From Verrucomicrobiota bacterium (GTDB lineage: Bacteria > Verrucomicrobiota > Verrucomicrobiia > Limisphaerales > CAZBKV01), in contig JAGHDA010000053.1 of NCBI GenBank assembly GCA_021160185.1, positions 1 to 6,673 on the forward strand: DNA of 6,673 bases. Direction: 5' to 3'. This document shows positions 1 through 5,256 of the stretch, one piece after another. The notes beneath the pieces were generated by a model. That model saw nothing but the letters and a program-made list of their open reading frames with translations. It searched no databases and was not told the DNA's origin. Position 1 is the first letter of the stretch. Each line of letters begins with the position of its first letter. Position numbers and translations under genes: made by a program.

Positions 1-1
1 C

Positions 2-3000
2 TGGCCGCGCGGAAAGGCCATCTTCGGCTACGGCGAGCCCGGCGTGGCCTGGGGCACGGAGCTGGGGGATATGCGTTACCAGTACACCACGCTGTTCCTT
101 CGCCGCCGGTTTCCTGTGACCGATGTGGAGGAAGTGGCGGCTTTGACCCTCAAGTTCCTTGTGGACGACGGGTTTGCGGCCTGGCTCAACGGCGTGGAGA
201 TCGCCCGCTACAACGTGCCCGAGGGCGAGTTGGATTATCAGGCCGCCACGCCCTCGGCGGTTCATGAGCCGGTCCAATGGCAAAGTTTTCAGATTACCAA
301 CGTGGCTTCCTTCCTCCACGAGGGGGTCAACACGCTGGCGGTCCAGATGGTGAACCGGTCCAAGACCAGCAGCGACCTGCAGTTCGACCTGGAGCTGGCC
401 GCTGCGCGGGCGGATCTTGAGCCGCCGTATGTGGCGGATGTGAGCCCGCCTCCGGGCGCGGTTGCTCACCTTGATGAGATCACCGTGCGCTTCAACGAGC
501 CGGTCCAGGGCATCGATCCGGAGGACCTGCTCATCAACGGCGTTCCGGCGGAAGAGCTGACGGCCTCGGGCGAGGCGTATACGTTCCGTTTTCCCGAACC
601 TGCTTACGGACGGATCGAGGTCTCCTGGGCGGAAGGCCACGGCATCGCCGACCTGGGCTTCCCGCCCAATCCCTTCGAGCCGGCCGATCCGTGGATTTCC
701 TGGAGCTACCTCCTCACCGACGAGCTGCCTCCCAAGGCGGTTCTGATCCAGCCCGAGCCGGGCCGCGTTCTTTCCCGGCTTAGCCGGGCGGTCGTCCGGT
801 TCAGCGAGCCGGTGGTCGGAGTGGACGCGGCGGATCTGCTGGTCAACGGACGGCCGGCGGACTCGGTGAGCGGGGTTCTCAACGGGCCCTACGTGTTCGA
901 GTTCGCCCCTGCGGCGCCTGGGGCGGCGACGATTTCCTGGGCCCAAGACCATGGAATCCACGATCTAGCCGATCCGCCGAATCCCTTCGAACCGACCGAG
1001 TGGTCCTTCACAGTGGACCCCGATTACCGGGATCCGGACGTTCGGATCACCGAAATCCTCGCCTCGAACGCAGGCGGGCTTACGGACGAGGACGGCGAGC
1101 CCGTCGATTGGATCGAGCTGTGGAACGCGGGGGACGAGCCGGCCGATTTGCGCGGCTGGAGCCTGAGCGACGAAGCCGACCGCCCGGACAAGTGGCGGTT
1201 TCCGGAGGTCACGCTTCAGCCCGGGGAGTATTTGATCGTCTACGCCTCGGGCAAGGACCGCCGAACGCCCGGGGAGCCGCTCCACACCAACTTCAAGCTC
1301 GCCGTGGAGGGGGAGTTTCTGGGGCTCTTCAATCACGAAGCGCCGCCGCGGCTGATTTCCGCCATCGAGCCGGAATATCCGGAGCAGCGGACCGATGTTT
1401 CCTACGGCCTTTCGAGCGGCGGGGCCTGGGCTTACTACGCCGAGCCCACGCCCGGCCGGCCCAATTCCGGCCCGACGCTGGAAGGGCTGACGCCCGAGCC
1501 GCAGTTCAGCGTCCCGCACGGAGTGTTCCAGGATCCGTTCGACCTGGAGCTGAGTTGCGCGGACACCAACGCGGTGATTCGGTTCACCACGGACGGGAGC
1601 GCGCCCACCATGAGCCATGGCGCGCGGTATGAAGGGCCGATTCGGATCGAGGGGCCTACAGTTGTGCGCGCGGCGGCGTTCGCGCCTTCAAAGGCGCCTT
1701 CGCGGACTGTCACCGCCACCTATCTCTTTCCCGAGGCCGTTCTCCGCCAACCGGCTCACCCGGAAGGCTTCCCCGAGAAATGGGGCTCGACCAAGATCAT
1801 CGACGGCGACTACGCCATGGACCCTCGGGTGGTGAATGATCCGGATTACACCGAGATGATTCGGCAAGGGTTGACGGCGATTCCCTCGGTCTCTTTGGCT
1901 ATGCCGGTTGAGGATTGGTTCAGCCCCGATCGGGGCATCTATTCCAACGCGTCCCGGGAGGGCATCGCCTGGGAGCGCGCCGTGTCGGTTGAGCTGATCT
2001 TCCCTGACGGCAGGTCAGGGTTTCAGACGGAGGCCGGCGTGCGCATCCAGGGCGGCACCAGCCCCATCAATTGGAAGATGGAGAAGCTTTCGCTCAAGCT
2101 CCGTTTCCGCAGCGACTACGGCCCTGGGTGGCTGCGGTATCCGCTGTTTCCGGACTCGCCGGTCCGTCGGTTCGACACGCTGATCCTCGACGCGCACATG
2201 AACAACACCTGGGCCTACGGCGGCGGGGTGTCTCCTGGAGCGCAGCAGCAGCGGGCCACCTACCTGCGGGACACATTCACCAGCGACCTTCAACTGGCGA
2301 CCGGCCAGCCTGCGGTGCATGGATTTTTTGTGCATCTCTACCTCAACGGCTTGTATTGGGGCCTGTACGAGTTGCATGAGCAGCCGGACGAGGGGTTCGC
2401 CTCGGAGTACTTCGGGGGGAGCAAGGAGGAGTACGACGTGCTTAAACACACCGGGAGCCAGGTGCTCAACGGCGACGGCAGGGCATGGAACCGGTTGATG
2501 GACCTGGTCCGGTCAAATCCTGCGGACAGGGACGTGTATGAACGCATCGGCGCCATGCTCGACATCCCGGCGTTCATCGACTACATGCTCGTGCATTTCT
2601 ACGTGGGCAACACCGATTGGCCCCACCACAACTGGTACGCCGTCCGCCGGCGGGTTGATGGAGCGAAGTGGCATTTCATCAGTTGGGACTCGGAGCACGT
2701 GATGGAGTCGCTCAACGTCGATCGAACCGGCGTGGACAACGCCAACACCTGCGCCGAAATCTACGATCGACTCCGGCAGAATCCCGAATTCCGACTCGAG
2801 TTTGCGGATCACGTGCGTCGGCGTCTCTTCGACGGCGGGATTTTTTACGTGGACCCCCGGCTCCCGGGCTGGGATCCGGCGCATCCGGAGCGCAATCGCC
2901 CGGCGGCCCTCTTCCATCGCCGCGCGGCTGAGATCGATTCGGCCATCGCTTGCGAGTCCGCTCGGTGGGGCGACAACCAGCGTCCGTCTCAGCCTTACAC

Positions 3001-5059
3001 CCGGAACAAAGATTGGCTGGCGGCGATCGGTTGGCTTGACGAAACCTTTTTCCCGCAACGCACGGCTTTGCTGCTCCAGCAGCTTCGCAGCCGCGGGCTG
3101 TACCCGAACCTGGACGCGCCGGAGATTGCGGTGGACGGCGGCGCGGGAGGGCAGCCTCGCCGGGCAATCCTCACCGCCAAGGAGGGCATGATTTACTATA
3201 CTCTGGACGGCGCGGATCCGCGCAAGCCCTTCGAAGGAACTCCTTCAGCCTCGGCCCGCGTTTACTCCGGAGAGCCTGTTTCCATCGATCGACCCGTTGT
3301 GCTTTGCGCGCGCGCTTTCAAGAACGGCCAGTGGAGCGCCTTGACCGAAACGGCCCTTGACGTTGGGGATCCCGCCTGCGGCGTGGCGCCGACCGAGCTC
3401 ATGTACAACCCGCCCGGAGGGAGCGCCTACGAGTTCATCGAGCTGGCCAACACCGGCGCCGCGCCGGCCGACCTGAGCGGCTTCAGCCTCCGTGGAGTGG
3501 ACTTCCGGTTCCCCGCGGGCAGCGCGCTCGACCCCGGCCAGGTGATCGTGCTGGCTTCGGACGCGGATCCGCAGGCCTTTGCCGAACGCTATCCGGACGT
3601 GGAGCCCTACGGCTATTTCGGCAACAGTCTCGCCAACGGCGGCGAAAGCCTGCGGATGGAGGCCCCTGACGGACGCACGGTCTGGCACGTCCGCTACGAC
3701 GACCGCAACGGATGGCCGCAAGCGGCCGACGGCATGGGCTACTCGATCGAACTGGTCGATCCGGAGGCAGGCTTGAGCGATCCTGCCAATTGGCGCGCAA
3801 GCGCCGAGTTGGGCGGCTCGCCGGGGGCGTGGTCGCCTGCGCCTGCGACTCCGGGCGCGGTCCGGCTCCAAGAAGTCTATCCGGGCGGCGCGCGCGGGGC
3901 CGCCCAAGGCGGCGACTGGGCGGAAATCGTCAACGGCGGCGCGGCGGCGGTCGATTTGGGCGGCTGGCAGCTTGCGGACGAAAGCGACACGCCCTACATC
4001 CTGCCCGCCGGACTCGTTCTTGCTCCGCAGGAGCGGATCCTGATCCGGTGCGACGGGTTGACGAACGCCCCCGGCCTGCACGCGCCCTTTGCCTTGGACC
4101 ACGAAGCCGACAGCCTTTTCTTCTACGATCCGGCAGGGAACCTCATGGACGCGCTCAGTTTCGGCTTTGTTCCTCAGGGCTACTCGCTGGGGCGGGACGA
4201 GCAGGGCGAGTGGACGTTGACCTTGCCCACCCCCGGCGCGCCCAACGAGCCGGCGGCGCTGGGCGATCCGTCCGCGTTGCGGCTGAACGAGTGGCTTGCC
4301 GATCCCCTCCCGGGCCGCGACGACTGGCTCGAGGTCTATAACCCGAGCGAGGCGCCGGTCGCCCTCCACGGGCTCCGCATCGAATCGGCCGCCGGCGAGG
4401 CCCGCATCCGCTACCTGGCCTTCCTCGCCCCCGACGGCTTTCTCCGAATTGTCGCCGACGACCGTTCCGACCGCGGCCATGTGGAAACCCATCTTCCCGG
4501 CCGGGAAGGTCCGATCCGGCTCTATGACGCGGCGGGCGCGCTGGTTGACGGAGCCGTCTACCCCGACCAGCAGGAGGATGTTTCCTACGGTCGGTTGCCG
4601 GACGGAACCGGCCTTTTCCAGTTCCTCGGGGCCCAAACGCCCGGCGCGCCCAACAGCAACGACCCGAGCCTTTCGGACCGGGACGGCGATCAATTGCCCG
4701 ATCAGTGGGAGGCGGCGCACGGCTTGGATCCGAACTCGGCGGGCGGCGACAACGGCGCCAACGGGGATCCGGATGGGGACGGCATCCCCAACCGGTTGGA
4801 GTATCTTGCCGGATCGGATCCGGCCGCGGCGGATCCGCCGTTGCGGCTTTCCCTTCAACCGGCGGCGGGCGGCGGCCTCGAGCTTGTCTTCCCCGCCAGC
4901 CCCGGCCGCGACTACCGGATCGAGCGCTCCGCCGACCCCGCGGCGGGCGAGTGGGAGAGCTGGAGCGTCGCGCCGGCGCCCTCGCAGGCGGGGGAACTGC
5001 GCGTGCCGATCCCGTTGGGGCCTTCGGATCGGATGTTTTTCCGTGTGGTTCGGCCTTGA
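2..5059 (+). CDS. Large secreted multidomain CotH-family kinase protein (5' partial)
   Basis: The frame is open to the left edge, so this is the C-terminal 1685 residues. The GTG at 44 is internal: the codons before it (WPRGKAIFGYGE) already match the family. Modules by residue of this fragment: about 20-138 galactose-binding-like sandwich (DDGFAAWLNGVEI, GVNTLAVQMVN); 142-339 two Ig-like repeats; 347-490 lamin-tail domain (ITEILASN, DWIELWN, ending TPGRPN); 498-577 chitobiase C-terminal-like module (FTTDGSAPT); about 604-1035 CotH kinase. The kinase part shows GVRIQGG at 680-686, Lys692 and Lys695, Asp872 in GNTDWPHHNWY and Asp896 in WDSEH. The 24-residue Asp spacing resembles D228/D251 recalled for Bacillus CotH. 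Then come a second chitobiase-like module (1039-1121, YYTLDGADP), lamin-tail domains 2-4 (1127-1278, 1287-1417, 1426-1553), a calcium-loop segment (1559-1607) and a C-terminal beta module ending FFRVVRP. The C-terminus has no LPXTG, PEP-CTERM or membrane anchor. Family assignment is strong. Kinase activity, substrate and surface location are inferred; the signal peptide would lie upstream of the window. Confidence 0.96.
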   Translation, partial: WPRGKAIFGYGEPGVAWGTELGDMRYQYTTLFLRRRFPVTDVEEVAALTLKFLVDDGFAAWLNGVEIARYNVPEGELDYQAATPSAVHEPVQWQSFQITNVASFLHEGVNTLAVQMVNRSKTSSDLQFDLELAAARADLEPPYVADVSPPPGAVAHLDEITVRFNEPVQGIDPEDLLINGVPAEELTASGEAYTFRFPEPAYGRIEVSWAEGHGIADLGFPPNPFEPADPWISWSYLLTDELPPKAVLIQPEPGRVLSRLSRAVVRFSEPVVGVDAADLLVNGRPADSVSGVLNGPYVFEFAPAAPGAATISWAQDHGIHDLADPPNPFEPTEWSFTVDPDYRDPDVRITEILASNAGGLTDEDGEPVDWIELWNAGDEPADLRGWSLSDEADRPDKWRFPEVTLQPGEYLIVYASGKDRRTPGEPLHTNFKLAVEGEFLGLFNHEAPPRLISAIEPEYPEQRTDVSYGLSSGGAWAYYAEPTPGRPNSGPTLEGLTPEPQFSVPHGVFQDPFDLELSCADTNAVIRFTTDGSAPTMSHGARYEGPIRIEGPTVVRAAAFAPSKAPSRTVTATYLFPEAVLRQPAHPEGFPEKWGSTKIIDGDYAMDPRVVNDPDYTEMIRQGLTAIPSVSLAMPVEDWFSPDRGIYSNASREGIAWERAVSVELIFPDGRSGFQTEAGVRIQGGTSPINWKMEKLSLKLRFRSDYGPGWLRYPLFPDSPVRRFDTLILDAHMNNTWAYGGGVSPGAQQQRATYLRDTFTSDLQLATGQPAVHGFFVHLYLNGLYWGLYELHEQPDEGFASEYFGGSKEEYDVLKHTGSQVLNGDGRAWNRLMDLVRSNPADRDVYERIGAMLDIPAFIDYMLVHFYVGNTDWPHHNWYAVRRRVDGAKWHFISWDSEHVMESLNVDRTGVDNANTCAEIYDRLRQNPEFRLEFADHVRRRLFDGGIFYVDPRLPGWDPAHPERNRPAALFHRRAAEIDSAIACESARWGDNQRPSQPYTRNKDWLAAIGWLDETFFPQRTALLLQQLRSRGLYPNLDAPEIAVDGGAGGQPRRAILTAKEGMIYYTLDGADPRKPFEGTPSASARVYSGEPVSIDRPVVLCARAFKNGQWSALTETALDVGDPACGVAPTELMYNPPGGSAYEFIELANTGAAPADLSGFSLRGVDFRFPAGSALDPGQVIVLASDADPQAFAERYPDVEPYGYFGNSLANGGESLRMEAPDGRTVWHVRYDDRNGWPQAADGMGYSIELVDPEAGLSDPANWRASAELGGSPGAWSPAPATPGAVRLQEVYPGGARGAAQGGDWAEIVNGGAAAVDLGGWQLADESDTPYILPAGLVLAPQERILIRCDGLTNAPGLHAPFALDHEADSLFFYDPAGNLMDALSFGFVPQGYSLGRDEQGEWTLTLPTPGAPNEPAALGDPSALRLNEWLADPLPGRDDWLEVYNPSEAPVALHGLRIESAAGEARIRYLAFLAPDGFLRIVADDRSDRGHVETHLPGREGPIRLYDAAGALVDGAVYPDQQEDVSYGRLPDGTGLFQFLGAQTPGAPNSNDPSLSDRDGDQLPDQWEAAHGLDPNSAGGDNGANGDPDGDGIPNRLEYLAGSDPAAADPPLRLSLQPAAGGGLELVFPASPGRDYRIERSADPAAGEWESWSVAPAPSQAGELRVPIPLGPSDRMFFRVVRP
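425..1018 (+). repeat. Tandem pair of Ig-like domains inside the first CDS
   Basis: Two consecutive modules of about 97 residues (425-715 and 722-1018) share the same motif order at protein level. VRFNEPVQGIDPEDLLINGV matches VRFSEPVVGVDAADLLVNGR. Both then carry Y-x-F-x-F and SWA-x-x-HGI-x-DL, and both close with PPNPFEP. They resemble the bacterial SbsA-type Ig-like fold, which usually acts as a stalk or spacer in secreted proteins. The DNA copies have diverged, so this is an old domain duplication and not a recent tandem repeat. Confidence 0.8.
3380..4660 (+). repeat. Run of three lamin-tail domains (LTD2-LTD4) inside the first CDS
   Basis: Three successive lamin-tail-type beta domains lie after the kinase part, at about 3380-3835, 3860-4250 and 4277-4660. 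Each opens with a short strand (PTELMYNPP, LQEVYPGG, LNEWLADP), followed by an acidic-hydrophobic E-(F/I/V)-(I/V/Y) strand, a G-(F/W/L) turn, a glycine turn before a hydrophobic strand, and a small-residue PG tail (GSPGA, PTPGAPN, QTPGAPN). LTD2 belongs to a longer subtype (TELMY...EFIEL...NWRAS) also found in the downstream gene; LTD3 and LTD4 are shorter. The domains are thought to mediate binding or adhesion in exported bacterial proteins; their ligands are not known. Confidence 0.75.
4676..5056 (+). other. Calcium-loop segment plus C-terminal beta module of the first CDS
   Basis: Acidic loops DRDGDQLPDQWE (from 4676) and DPDGDGIPNRLE (from 4766) have the D-x-D-x-D/G spacing of thrombospondin type 3 or dockerin-like calcium-binding repeats. 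They are joined by AHGLDPN and closed by GSDP. The final 72 residues (4841-5056) contain GRDYRIERSAD, a Trp-rich stretch and FFRVVRP. This matches a C-terminal module common in secreted verrucomicrobial and kiritimatiellal proteins. Calcium binding is inferred from the loops. The role of the last module is unknown to me. Confidence 0.7.
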
Positions 5060-5067
5060 GTCGGCCG
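5051..5067 (+). terminator. Weak hairpin across the stop codon of the first CDS
   Basis: CGGCC (5051-5055) pairs with GGCCG (5063-5067) around a 7-base loop that contains the TGA stop at 5057-5059. The following bases (CGATTGTTAG) are only slightly T-rich, and the stem has just 5 base pairs. It is a poor candidate for an intrinsic terminator, and no better one exists before the second gene. Continued transcription into the downstream gene is therefore possible. Confidence 0.12.
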
Positions 5068-5132
5068 CGATTGTTAGCTGGCGCAGGCGATGCCGGCGAA
5101 CGCGGCGGACCGGAACGCTTCCCCCAAGGGGC

Positions 5133-5158
5133 TTGCCGCCGCAGGGTGAGGCCGGCAA
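5133..5158 (+). other. GC-rich hairpin in the intergenic region
   Basis: TTGCCG-CC (5133-5140) pairs with GG-C-CGGCAA (5150-5158): six base pairs, one bulged C, then two more pairs, around a 9-base loop. No T-run follows, so it is not a standard terminator. Its left arm shares bases 5136-5138 with the right arm of another possible stem (5102-5108 with 5136-5142), so the two stems exclude each other. Function is unknown; it may be a structured leader, an intergenic repeat, or chance in GC-rich DNA. Confidence 0.3.
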
Positions 5159-5186
5159 CTGATCGAGGGATTCGGCGGCCGGCATT

Positions 5187-5191
5187 GAGGA
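5187..5191 (+). promoter_or_regulatory. Candidate ribosome binding site of a short leader ORF
   Basis: GAGGA is followed by an 8-base A-rich spacer (5192-5199) and then ATG at 5200. This is the best Shine-Dalgarno-like site in the intergenic region. It is too far (63 bases) from the ATG at 5255 to serve the second large gene directly. If used, it would start the 15-codon leader ORF. Confidence 0.35.
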
Positions 5192-5199
5192 AAATAAAG

Positions 5200-5247
5200 A
5201 TGGGGGAGAAGCGACTTCCCTGCTCGTTGAAAAACAGATCTCGTTGA
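5200..5247 (+). CDS. Possible 15-residue leader peptide upstream of the second CotH gene
   Basis: The reading is MGEKRLPCSLKNRSR followed by TGA, basic and without similarity that I recognise. Support comes from a well-placed GAGGA site and from position: it stops 7 bases before the ATG at 5255, close enough for terminating ribosomes to reinitiate there. That downstream gene has no Shine-Dalgarno sequence of its own. A small hairpin (5205-5220, loop CGA) lies inside it. Against it: such short ORFs arise easily by chance, and there is no composition signal in 15 codons. Translational coupling is inference. Confidence 0.2.
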   Translation: MGEKRLPCSLKNRSR

Positions 5248-5256
5248 AAAACAAAT
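5223..5256 (+). repeat. 17-bp tandem duplication abutting the start codon
   Basis: Two adjacent 17-base units, CTCGTTGAAAAACAGAT (5223-5239) and CTCGTTGAAAAACAAAT (5240-5256), differ at one base (G5237 versus A5254). The second unit ends inside the ATG at 5255. The near identity suggests a recent slip or duplication. Because 17 is not a multiple of three, it shifts the frame of the overlapping leader ORF. With only one unit, that ORF would end in TGA overlapping the downstream start as ATGA. Confidence 0.85.

Larger units (their letters stand above)
5060..5254 (+). other. Intergenic region between the two CotH-family genes
   Basis: These 195 bases carry stops in the frame shared by both genes (the first is TAG at 5075), so the genes are not one broken reading frame. 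The left part is GC-rich and full of inverted repeats: ATGCCGGC at 5090-5097 with GCCGGCAT at 5178-5185; GCGGCGG at 5102-5108 with CCGCCGC at 5136-5142; TTGCCG at 5133-5138 with CGGCAA at 5153-5158. The right part from about 5185 is A-rich and holds a possible leader ORF and a 17-bp duplication. I see no convincing -35/-10 pair and no strong terminator. Confidence 0.7.

Noticed and set aside
44..46. GTG as the true start of the first gene
   Set aside because: The frame is open to the window edge. The residues before it (FGYGE) fit the family, and no signal peptide follows the GTG, which an exported protein would need.
1923..1936. Perfect 14-bp palindrome GCCCCGATCGGGGC
   Set aside because: It sits in the codons for SPDRG, in a conserved stretch of the kinase region. 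About one palindrome of this length is expected by chance in several kilobases of GC-rich DNA.
4296..5162. Overlapping + strand ORF of 288 codons running past the stop of the first gene
   Set aside because: It is out of frame with well-supported lamin-tail and calcium-loop domains, and its Arg/Pro/Ser-rich translation is typical of a shadow frame in GC-rich DNA.
5060..5254. First and second genes as one gene split by a frameshift or stop
   Set aside because: Although both are in the same frame, the gap has several in-frame stops and no domain similarity, and the second gene has its own signal peptide right after its ATG.
5227..5256. Possible promoter with TTGAAA at 5227 or 5244
   Set aside because: The TTGAAA boxes come from the 17-bp duplication. 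No acceptable -10 box lies at the right distance upstream of the start codon.
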